15,757 bases of DNA from Peptococcaceae bacterium. Lineage in GTDB: Bacteria > Bacillota > Peptococcia > DRI-13 > UBA5745. The notes below the pieces were generated by a model. It was not told the origin of the DNA and ran no database searches. It saw only the letters and a list, made by a program, of their open reading frames with translations. Where the stretch lies: positions 1 through 15,757 of the forward strand of contig JAISDM010000067.1 of the NCBI GenBank assembly GCA_031264885.1, read 5' to 3'. The position numbers and the translations under genes were made by a program. How positions within the stretch are numbered: the stretch's first letter is position 1; each line of letters starts with the position of its first letter. This document shows positions 1 to 4,865 of the stretch, piece by piece.

Positions 1-176
1 GTGTACAGTTCGTCGATACGGTGTAAGATTGCCAGTTTGTGAGGGCGAATGGGAACAGGCTTGTAATAAAACCCAGCGCGGTTCAACGATAGCATCTCAC
101 ACTGCTGACGGACGGAATAATCGGGATCGCCTTTGTCAAGCATCCGCAGCCGTTCTTCGCGGCTAAACGTCGATTC
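1..176 (-). CDS. IS3-family transposase orfB, N-terminal part (runs off window)
   Basis: This frame translates from about 176 down to the left edge without a stop. It reads through EERLRMLDKGDPDYSVRQQC and later NRAGFYYKP, a pattern typical of the HTH-like start of IS3-family orfB proteins, just before the DDE integrase core. The core itself is outside the window. The first ATG in frame is at 143, but in this family orfB is normally made as an orfA-orfB fusion. Here the orfB frame is +1 relative to orfA, and they meet at a run of nine A residues (minus strand, 181-189). Whether this element still makes a fusion protein is uncertain. Confidence 0.75.
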
Positions 177-444
177 CAGATTTTTTTTTAAGCCAACCAA
201 GCTTGGTTGTCAGTTCGCCGATTTGGGCATATAATTCCTGAACTTGCGTTTCATGCTTGCGCAGCTGATCGCCTTTGCTGTTGTCAAATACGGTAAATAG
301 ATTCTTTACAGCTTCATTCTTCCAGCGTCCCAGCATGTTGGGATGAACTTCTAAACGCCCCGCGATTTCATTCAGACTTTCCGCTTCTCGCAATACTTCA
401 AGCACTGCTTCGGCTTTGTACTTCGCTGTATAATTTTTCCTCAT
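163..444 (-). CDS. IS3-family transposase orfA (HTH_Tnp_1 type)
   Basis: The protein has 93 residues and starts MRKNYTAKYKAEAVLEVL. This is the family's usual opening, followed by the helix-turn-helix (ESLNEIAGRLEVHPNMLGRWK) that binds the element's ends. The C-terminal half (about 55-85) is a heptad-like helix, EHE/QVQELYAQIGELTTKLGWL in style, which in relatives makes a coiled coil. The ATG at 444 is preferred to a TTG further upstream at 471, because the latter would read through the inferred terminal repeat. The gene ends LKKKSGIDV, with the three lysines coming from an A9 run where orfA and orfB frames meet. No other function is likely. Confidence 0.85.
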   Translation of the reverse strand: MRKNYTAKYKAEAVLEVLREAESLNEIAGRLEVHPNMLGRWKNEAVKNLFTVFDNSKGDQLRKHETQVQELYAQIGELTTKLGWLKKKSGIDV

Positions 445-450
445 ACAACT

Positions 451-470
451 TAGTCTGTCCCACCTTAGCA
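451..470 (-). repeat. Probable terminal inverted repeat of the IS3-family element
   Basis: On the minus strand this reads TGCTAAGGTGGGACAGACTA, starting with the TG typical of IS3-family ends and placed just upstream of the orfA ATG. The matching end is outside the window, so this is inferred from position and family rules only. Confidence 0.45.
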
Positions 471-492
471 ACGCCTATTTTTTGGTCTGAAT

Positions 493-738
493 TTATGGGG
501 AGATTATACGCAGCCGCTTCGCGATGCGGAAGCCGCAGTCGGATTCCTCACAGCAATTCAATTCCAGCACATAGAGATCCATATAATAGTTCTCATCCAG
601 CGCGTCAAACTTCTGATAGTCGTCATAATTTACGATCTTCGCGTAATACTCCGGATGGCGCCGGTAAAAATAGCGGCTGATGTCGTTTGCCGCCGACACG
701 CTTTTCGATTTATGCCTGATAAAAACGGCCGCTTTCAA
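493..738 (-). CDS. Small hypothetical protein or gene remnant next to the IS
   Basis: This 81-residue frame is open and looks protein-like: it is rich in Tyr and Asp, has few Gly or Pro, and ends AKRLRIISP 22 bases from the IS edge. I chose the TTG at 738 because a GGGGGG run lies 8 bases upstream and gives the start LKAAVFIRHKSKSV. The frame stays open further upstream to 978. However, that part overlaps a terminator-like hairpin (880-911), a promoter (923-951) and a palindrome (961-1002), so it is probably not coding. I recognise no family. It could be the C-terminal scrap of a gene cut by rearrangement near the IS. Confidence 0.35.
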   Translation of the reverse strand: MKAAVFIRHKSKSVSAANDISRYFYRRHPEYYAKIVNYDDYQKFDALDENYYMDLYVLELNCCEESDCGFRIAKRLRIISP

Positions 739-824
739 ATGCCTTACCCCCCGGATATTGCCCACAGCCGCCGCGCCGGGCCCATTTCCGCATCCCAAAC
801 GCGGCGTTCCGTCATCCCTCAAGC

Positions 825-854
825 TATGTAACAAATTATCTATTATGTTACATA
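825..854. repeat. Palindromic site A, TGTAACA-N12-TGTTACA
   Basis: The arms TATGTAACA (825-833) and TGTTACATA (846-854) are perfect inverted repeats around a 12-base AT-rich spacer. The same design recurs at 967-996 with 8 of 12 spacer bases identical. Two such sites just ahead of a tyrosine recombinase gene suggest a recombinase or repressor binding site. The role is inferred. Confidence 0.6.
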
Positions 855-879
855 CCCGAATTTTTATCCAGAGTACGGC

Positions 880-911
880 AAAAAAAGAGGGCGCGTTCGG
901 TTCACGCGCCC
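880..911 (-). terminator. Rho-independent-type terminator reading on the minus strand
   Basis: An 8-bp GC stem (GGGCGCGT at 889-896 pairing with ACGCGCCC at 904-911, 7-base loop) is followed on the minus strand by TCTTTTTTT. That is a textbook intrinsic terminator for leftward transcription. No clear minus-strand gene lies just upstream of it (to the right), so it may end antisense transcripts from the recombinase region, or insulate the two palindromic sites. Confidence 0.6.
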
Positions 912-922
912 GGAAATTGATG

Positions 923-951
923 GTGACACAATCGAAAAAACCTTGTAAAAT
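923..951 (+). promoter_or_regulatory. Sigma-A-like promoter for the tyrosine recombinase
   Basis: GTGACA (923-928), a 17-base spacer and TAAAAT (946-951) give one mismatch from consensus in each hexamer. Transcription would start near 958, immediately before the palindrome at 961-1002. The palindrome would therefore sit in the 5' leader of the recombinase mRNA. Confidence 0.6.
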
Positions 952-960
952 AAGACAATA

Positions 961-1002
961 ATGCCCGATGTAACACAATAGATATTATGTTACACCGGGC
1001 AT
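961..1002. repeat. Long palindrome (site B) in the recombinase leader
   Basis: Two 19-base arms (961-979 and 984-1002) are inverted repeats with 17/19 matches around a 4-base centre. The core, TGTAACA-N12-TGTTACA at 969-994, matches site A at 827-852. The two mismatched pairs are A/C and C/A on the plus strand, so in a minus-strand RNA they would become G-U pairs and the hairpin would be fully paired. It lies between the predicted transcription start and the AAGGAGG ribosome site (1011-1017). An operator, a recombination site or a translation-controlling hairpin are all possible. Confidence 0.65.
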
Positions 1003-1027
1003 TTAGATTAAAGGAGGCAAACGACCT

Positions 1028-1603
1028 ATGACGACAACCGAACCGATCAGGAACAAACATCAGGTGCAAAAAATCATGGAGTACTATCTCATCAATGAAC
1101 AGCCCCGCAACTACGTTCTCACGACCTTAAGCGTCTTTACCGCGCTGCGCGTCAGCGATCTGCTGCGGCTGCGCTGGAAAGACGTCTACGACTTCGATCA
1201 GGAGAACATCCGTCACGCCTTCAGTCTGATTGAGCAAAAGACCAGGAAGCCCAAAATCGTCACCCTGAATCCCTACGCCGAATACGCGCTGTCGCTGTAC
1301 ATCGCCCAAAACGACATCCGTCCCGAGGGATTCGTCATTGAGAATCCCCGCACAGGCAAAGCCATCAGCCGCATTCAAGCCTACCAGATCATCCGCGCCG
1401 CCGCCGAAGCGCTGGGTATCGGGCGGTTCGCCTGTCATTCCCTGCGCAAAACCTTCGGCTACCACGCCTGGAAAAGAGGCTTTTCCCCCACTGTGATCAT
1501 GGATATCTACAATCACAGCTCCTATGCCGTTACGCAGCGATATTTGGGGGTCAGCCAGGACGACAGAGACGAAATATACATGAATCTGGATTTCTCCGCG
1601 TAG
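1028..1603 (+). CDS. Short tyrosine recombinase, catalytic domain only
   Basis: The 191-residue protein carries the full tyrosine-recombinase active site: R41 (ALRVSDLL), a Lys around 71-74, H137-x-x-R140 (HSLRKTFGYH), H163 (YNHSS) and the nucleophile Y172 (QRYLG). Family members usually have 280-400 residues, with an N-terminal arm- or core-binding domain. Here only about 25 residues precede the catalytic domain, so DNA recognition must be limited or done by another protein. The ATG has an AAGGAGG 10 bases upstream and a promoter at 923-951. It is the only plus-strand gene in the window and sits between an IS and a probable inserted cassette. It is probably a mobile-element or site-specific inversion/integration enzyme; the substrate is unknown. 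Confidence 0.92.
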   Translation: MTTTEPIRNKHQVQKIMEYYLINEQPRNYVLTTLSVFTALRVSDLLRLRWKDVYDFDQENIRHAFSLIEQKTRKPKIVTLNPYAEYALSLYIAQNDIRPEGFVIENPRTGKAISRIQAYQIIRAAAEALGIGRFACHSLRKTFGYHAWKRGFSPTVIMDIYNHSSYAVTQRYLGVSQDDRDEIYMNLDFSA

Positions 1604-1842
1604 ACCCGCACAGCCCGCCCCATCGGCAGCGCCGGCGCGTCCGGCCAAGAATTATATACACGTATTCTAACATAGAATGTCGAAACTGTAAAATATTTAT
1701 TTTCGGCGCCTGATCCCAAACTGCATTCGCGGTGTCTATTCAGGGGCCGTTAGGGCGACATTATATCCTGTCATTTCGGGCTTGTCCCGGAATCCAAGTA
1801 ACAACACGAAGCCCTGCAAACGCTCAAAATGAGTATTTGCAG
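1604..1842. other. Non-coding stretch with an AT-rich tail and two hairpin repeats
   Basis: I see no convincing gene here. It contains a short AT-rich tail after the recombinase with a small inverted repeat (ATTCTA at 1664-1669, TAGAAT at 1673-1678). It also contains a hairpin at 1773-1793 (ATTTCGGG, 5-base loop, CCCGGAAT) resembling the short dispersed repeats common in intergenic DNA, and a longer hairpin at 1811-1845. The plus-strand open frame across 1732-1971 looks like chance. Confidence 0.5.
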
Positions 1843-1845
1843 GGC
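1811..1845. repeat. 35-nt imperfect hairpin abutting the 37-bp direct repeat
   Basis: GCCCTGCAAA (1811-1820) pairs perfectly with TTTGCAGGGC (1836-1845). Inside it CTCA pairs with TGAG around an AAA loop, with one mismatch and one G-T between the two stems. There is no T run, so it is not an obvious terminator. Its end overlaps the left copy of the direct repeat by 3 bases. Confidence 0.6.
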
Positions 1846-1879
1846 CGCATCAAAACAGCATCGCCATGGTTCCGCATAT
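1843..1879. repeat. Left copy of the 37-bp direct repeat (copy of the EamA gene 3' end)
   Basis: It is identical at 36 of 37 positions to 3514-3550, in the same orientation; the single difference is A1849 versus G3520. On the minus strand it repeats the last ten EamA codons including the stop (ICGTMAMLF plus TGA), and a few bases beyond. No EamA sequence precedes it here, so this is a short duplication and not a second gene. With the right copy it brackets an AT-rich three-gene module. Confidence 0.85.
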
Positions 1880-1882
1880 TAT

Positions 1883-2018
1883 CTACTTCTTGTACTCCAT
1901 ACCCATGTAAGCGCCGCCGCTTCGGAGCTCACCGAGCATCTGCGATAACCGTTTTTGACTGCGGATGGTAAGGAAAACCTGCTCGCGCAGGCGCCAAAAA
2001 TCAAAAGTCGAAGGGGTG
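1883..2018 (-). pseudogene. Possible C-terminal gene fragment
   Basis: A 44-codon minus-strand frame with coding-like composition (WRLREQVFLTIRSQ, then LGELRSGGAYMGMEYKK) ends in TAG at 1883-1885, three bases from the direct repeat. It has no convincing start, and its upstream limit is a stop inside the next gene. It overlaps the weak terminator at 1974-1991. It may be the tail of a gene removed by the cassette insertion, or chance. I recognise no family. Confidence 0.2.
1974..1991 (-). terminator. Weak terminator after the three-gene module
   Basis: On the minus strand, CCTGC-GCGA-GCAGG (1978-1991) is followed by TTTTCC (1972-1977), starting 9 bases past the stop of the last module gene. 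The stem is only 5 bp, so termination would be modest. Confidence 0.4.
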
Positions 2019-2588
2019 CAGCTGTTCTGTTATATCTTCATCAGTTCTCTCGTATATTTGTCCTGCCAAAAAAGCTGTAATGATCATTTCAATAGCCTGT
2101 GCGTCATATCGCCTGTACACAAGATAATACAGCATAAGCCCTGCGAAATTTTCCAGACCCTTGTTTTGACGCAATAGAATATGCGACCGTCTCTCACGTT
2201 CACTCAAATAATTAAGAATGTACTGGAGAACAAACCTTTCATTCAAAGTTGCAAGTTCTTTATTATCTGAAATATCGTCTGCAATCTGAATAGGTTTCCG
2301 GTAGAGCAGCCAATAGGCAGTATACGAAATCACTTTTTGGCTATTGACTCTATCAATATCTGTATGAAAATCCTTCAGCCTCATAATGTCGCTAAAATAG
2401 TCAATTACCACATTCGCAAGAAGCACTTTGTTCACGGTAGCCTTTCCCCGCAGATTATTCATATTAAGGAATTCAATCATTTCACTGAACAGTTTACTAA
2501 AACGATCCCCCAGCTTCTCTTCGCCAAATTTTTGAATAAGGTCATCGCACTTGTAATACTTAAACGATATATCTTTCAAGCATGTCAC
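2001..2588 (-). CDS. Unknown soluble helical protein, third gene of the AT-rich module
   Basis: The 195-residue protein is predicted by eye to be mostly alpha-helical and soluble, with no signal peptide or membrane span. Notable stretches are NVVIDYFSDIMRLKDFH (about 60-76), SYTAYWLLYRKPIQIADD (about 88-105) and YLVYRRYDAQAIEMIITAFL near the C-terminus. Such aromatic and charged motifs look like a conserved family, but I cannot name it. The listed start is a GTG that overlaps the previous gene by 29 bases. A TTG at 2579 (residue 4) sits 5 bases after AGGTGA and may be the real start. The overlap implies translational coupling to the two membrane proteins, so a cytoplasmic partner of them is the simplest inference. 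Confidence 0.7.
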   Translation of the reverse strand: MTCLKDISFKYYKCDDLIQKFGEEKLGDRFSKLFSEMIEFLNMNNLRGKATVNKVLLANVVIDYFSDIMRLKDFHTDIDRVNSQKVISYTAYWLLYRKPIQIADDISDNKELATLNERFVLQYILNYLSERERRSHILLRQNKGLENFAGLMLYYLVYRRYDAQAIEMIITAFLAGQIYERTDEDITEQLHPFDF

Positions 2589-2919
2589 CTACATTTCGTA
2601 AAGACTGGGCAATTTCAGGGGTTGTATACCTAACAAAGCCTTGATACTGTTTTTCATCAGGAAAATTTATCCCGTGATTCCCAGTTTTAAGGCATTGAAA
2701 ATAGCCAAGATATATTAACTTAGCAAAAATCCGCCCTGCCTCATTATCTGTCTCTCCACTAAAAAACGACTGAACAAGCTGCGGAAGTTCGCTCTTTTGT
2801 TTTTTTGTCGGCGCCTTCAATTGATATGTCTTTATAAGCGCGGGTAAAACCCGAAAAACCATAACGCCCACACATATCAATAAAAACAAATAAGAGATGA
2901 TGTTCAATACCAATTCCAA
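2560..2919 (-). CDS. Single-span membrane protein of unknown function, second gene of the module
   Basis: I place the start at a TTG (2919), because GGAAAGGAG lies 8 bases upstream, inside the last codons of the first gene, and the gap to that gene's TAA is 2 bases. A longer frame to 2976 exists, but its extra residues look unlike a start. The 119-residue product begins ELVLNIISYLFLLICVGVMV, a single N-terminal membrane anchor at about residues 3-25. A Lys-rich junction follows (KAPTKKQK), then a roughly 80-residue cytoplasmic domain containing EAGRIFAKLIYLGYF. No family is recognised. Coupling on both sides suggests it forms a complex with the 4-TM protein and the soluble protein. Confidence 0.65.
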   Translation of the reverse strand: MELVLNIISYLFLLICVGVMVFRVLPALIKTYQLKAPTKKQKSELPQLVQSFFSGETDNEAGRIFAKLIYLGYFQCLKTGNHGINFPDEKQYQGFVRYTTPEIAQSLRNVGDMLERYIV

Positions 2920-2921
2920 TT

Positions 2922-3404
2922 TTAATACTCCTTTCCCGAAACAAACGATAAAGAACCTAACGCGAACATCATGCACAAGAATGCAATATTCATCGGCGCC
3001 AAATTAAAAGACGGCGCATTTCCATTTCCCGTTATTGCGGCATACTCCGTTATCCCTTCGACGATACCGTATGCTCCCACACAAAACAGCGTTAATAATA
3101 ACAGAGCAATTCCAAAAAAGTATATCAGTCGGGGTTTGTTTTGGTTTTTTGTAAAAAACTCAAATAGCGCCGCAACCGCCATTGAAATCGCAACCATAAT
3201 AGCCTCACTATTATTGAAAATATCAACAAACCAACTGGAATACCCATTTTGGGTGAGAAACCTTACAAATGGAACAACAAGTAAAGGGAGGATAGATACA
3301 ATAATTCCGGCAATCCAAATCCCCCAGTTCCGAAAGGCTCCTTTCCCTATAGAACTACTGTCCGCAGTTTGTTTCTGCGGTATTATCGACATAGTTGAAG
3401 GCAT
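2922..3404 (-). CDS. Four-span membrane protein of unknown function, first gene of the module
   Basis: The 160-residue protein has about 27 polar N-terminal residues, then hydrophobic spans near 28-50, 65-85, 92-115 and 135-156. It has no recognisable catalytic motif. The ATG at 3404 has AAAGGA 10 bases upstream. The base composition is clearly richer in A/T than the EamA gene beside it, and codons such as AAA, TTT and ATA are frequent; both fit foreign origin. It leads a three-gene unit whose members overlap or nearly touch. I could not assign a clear promoter: a TTGCGC / 17 / TAGACT pair upstream is weak. Confidence 0.7.
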   Translation of the reverse strand: MPSTMSIIPQKQTADSSSIGKGAFRNWGIWIAGIIVSILPLLVVPFVRFLTQNGYSSWFVDIFNNSEAIMVAISMAVAALFEFFTKNQNKPRLIYFFGIALLLLTLFCVGAYGIVEGITEYAAITGNGNAPSFNLAPMNIAFLCMMFALGSLSFVSGKEY

Positions 3405-3513
3405 ATGAAATCATTCCTTTAATCATCTGTGCTAACCTGAGTCTACATGATTAAATCAAATAGCGCAATACCTATTTTCCCTGCAAGCGCGCCCGGCACC
3501 CTCTCGTCATTCC

Positions 3514-3550
3514 GGCCGCGTCAAAACAGCATCGCCATGGTTCCGCATAT
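3514..3550. repeat. Right copy of the 37-bp direct repeat (EamA gene 3' end)
   Basis: This copy is in its native place: 3521-3550 are the last ten EamA codons including TGA, and 3514-3520 lie just past the stop. It matches 1843-1879 at 36/37 in direct orientation. A second, shorter match flanks it (3479-3490 versus 1812-1823, 11/12), at a similar but not identical distance. Confidence 0.85.
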
Positions 3551-4411
3551 CACGAGCAGCAGCCCGGCGAAGGCGCGGCGGGAGAGCCGCTCTTTGAGGA
3601 ATATCCGGGAGAATACAATGGTCACAACGATGCTCAATTTGTCGATGGGGACGACCAAACTGACGTTTCCCCCTTGCAGCGCGCGGTAAAAGCAGAGCCA
3701 GGAAAGACCCGTCGCAATGCCTGACAGCGCGATGAAAACCCGGCTCCTCGGATCGATGTCCCTTATGAGCTTCCGCTTCCCGCGGTACAAAACAATCCCC
3801 CAGGCCATGATCAGCACGACTGTGGTGCGAATGGCCGTTCCCAGGTTGGAATCGATTTCCTGTATCCCGACCTTGCCGAGAACGGAAGTCAGCGCGGCAA
3901 AAACCGCGGACAACACGGCGTAGAGCAGCCACGCCCCGCCTTCCCCGCCCGAAGCCTCCGACTCCCGCCGCAGCGCCATCAGACAGGTTCCGGCCGCACG
4001 CGCCGCCACCCCCAGCCACATCCAGGCAGTGGGCGTTTCCCTCAGAAATAAACAGGCAAAAACAACCGTCAGAATCGTGCTGCTTTTGTCAACCGGCGCC
4101 ACCCTGCTGACGTTCCCCAGCTGCAGGGCTTTGAAATAACAGAGCCAGGACGCGCCGGTGGCGCCGCCGGAAAGAATCAGGAACACGAGGCTGCGCGCCG
4201 AAATCGCCCGGATGGCGTCCTGCGACCCCGCGATGAATACCATCAGCCATGAAAACAGCAGCACCACAACCGTGCGCAGCGCCGTCGCCAAATCGGAATC
4301 CACACCGTGGATTCCGATTTTTGCCAAAACAGACATTAGACCCGCGAACAGTGCGGATCCTACGGCATACACAAGCCACGCGTCAACCTGCGTCAGACTG
4401 CCCGTGTTCAT
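3521..4411 (-). CDS. EamA/DMT-superfamily transporter with two very similar halves
   Basis: The 296-residue inner-membrane protein has about ten hydrophobic spans in two EamA repeats (about 11-147 and 155-296), joined by a short polar linker rich in Ser, Gly and Glu. The halves are unusually alike. Each has WL-YAV-S-FA-L, then a D-S/N-L-T-A-RT-VVL stretch, SWLC, AL-GNVS and P-DK-S, suggesting duplication and fusion of a single-domain ancestor. DMT proteins often export amino acids or related metabolites. It is the last gene of the ior operon (10 bases after the ACT gene), so export of an aromatic amino acid or arylacetate-type product is a reasonable inference. A 37-bp copy of its 3' end lies at 1843-1879. 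Confidence 0.88.
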   Translation of the reverse strand: MNTGSLTQVDAWLVYAVGSALFAGLMSVLAKIGIHGVDSDLATALRTVVVLLFSWLMVFIAGSQDAIRAISARSLVFLILSGGATGASWLCYFKALQLGNVSRVAPVDKSSTILTVVFACLFLRETPTAWMWLGVAARAAGTCLMALRRESEASGGEGGAWLLYAVLSAVFAALTSVLGKVGIQEIDSNLGTAIRTTVVLIMAWGIVLYRGKRKLIRDIDPRSRVFIALSGIATGLSWLCFYRALQGGNVSLVVPIDKLSIVVTIVFSRIFLKERLSRRAFAGLLLVICGTMAMLF

Positions 4412-4421
4412 CGCCCCAGCC

Positions 4422-4850
4422 TTAATTATACACTTCGTCTTTGAGCGCGACTGAGATGCCGTGGCGCCGCAATATGCTTTCCGCGGCGTCGTTGTCCTCC
4501 ACGCGGAAAATCACGAAAGCGCGGCCGCTGGTGTGCGCCACAAAGGCGTATAAGTATTCCACATCGACGCCGCCGTCCGACAGCACCCGCAGCGATTCCG
4601 CCAGCGCGCCGGGCCGGTCGTCGATGGAGACGGGCAGCACTTGGTTGATCCGCACCACGAAGCCGAGATCCGTCAGGGTTTTCAGCGCGTCCACGGGTTT
4701 GTCCACAATCACGCGCAATACGCCATAGTCCGCCGTATCCGCGATGGACAGCGCGCGCAGATCTATCTTCGCGCCGCCGAGAGCCTCCAGCACCTCGACG
4801 AGCTTGCCGGGTTTGTTCTCTACAAATACGGACAGTTGATCAATCGCCAT
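4422..4850 (-). CDS. Tandem ACT-domain protein, probable amino-acid sensor
   Basis: The 142-residue protein consists of two ACT domains and nothing else. The first (about 4-66) starts QLSVFVENKPGKLVEVLEAL, with the Gly-Lys/Leu loop that binds ligand between ACT subunits. The second (about 70-138) has VSIDDRPGALAESLRVL. ACT domains usually bind amino acids and regulate enzymes or transcription. Stand-alone tandem ACT proteins beside phenylacetate-CoA-ligase-like genes and ior genes are a recurrent arrangement in anaerobes. It lies 15 bases after the ligase gene and 10 before the EamA gene. AAAGGGGG precedes the ATG. A role in sensing Phe, Tyr or Trp is inferred. Confidence 0.88.
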   Translation of the reverse strand: MAIDQLSVFVENKPGKLVEVLEALGGAKIDLRALSIADTADYGVLRVIVDKPVDALKTLTDLGFVVRINQVLPVSIDDRPGALAESLRVLSDGGVDVEYLYAFVAHTSGRAFVIFRVEDNDAAESILRRHGISVALKDEVYN

Positions 4851-4865
4851 TTTCCACAGCCCCCT

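Larger units (their letters stand above)
1..470 (-). mobile_element. IS3-family insertion sequence, one end (orfA side) only
   Basis: Seen: a small orfA with an N-terminal helix-turn-helix and a leucine-zipper-like C-terminus, followed in another frame by the start of an orfB. A likely terminal repeat ends in CA at position 470 (TG on the minus strand). This orfA/orfB layout is that of IS3-family elements. The element continues past the left edge, so its other end, most of the transposase catalytic domain and any target-site duplication cannot be checked. The right boundary is inferred from the TG...CA rule and from the orfA start lying 26 bases inside it. Confidence 0.85.

Noticed and set aside
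739..978. N-terminal extension of the small ORF at 493-738
   Set aside because: It would run through a terminator, a promoter and a palindrome, and its residues look random compared with the downstream part.
1127..1648. A 173-codon minus-strand frame over the recombinase
   Set aside because: The plus-strand recombinase has all catalytic residues, a ribosome site and a promoter. The antisense product is Gly/Ala/Val-rich without motifs.
1732..1971. A 79-codon plus-strand frame between the recombinase and the module
   Set aside because: It reads through two hairpin repeats and the direct repeat, has no ribosome site, and gives a peptide without any recognisable pattern.
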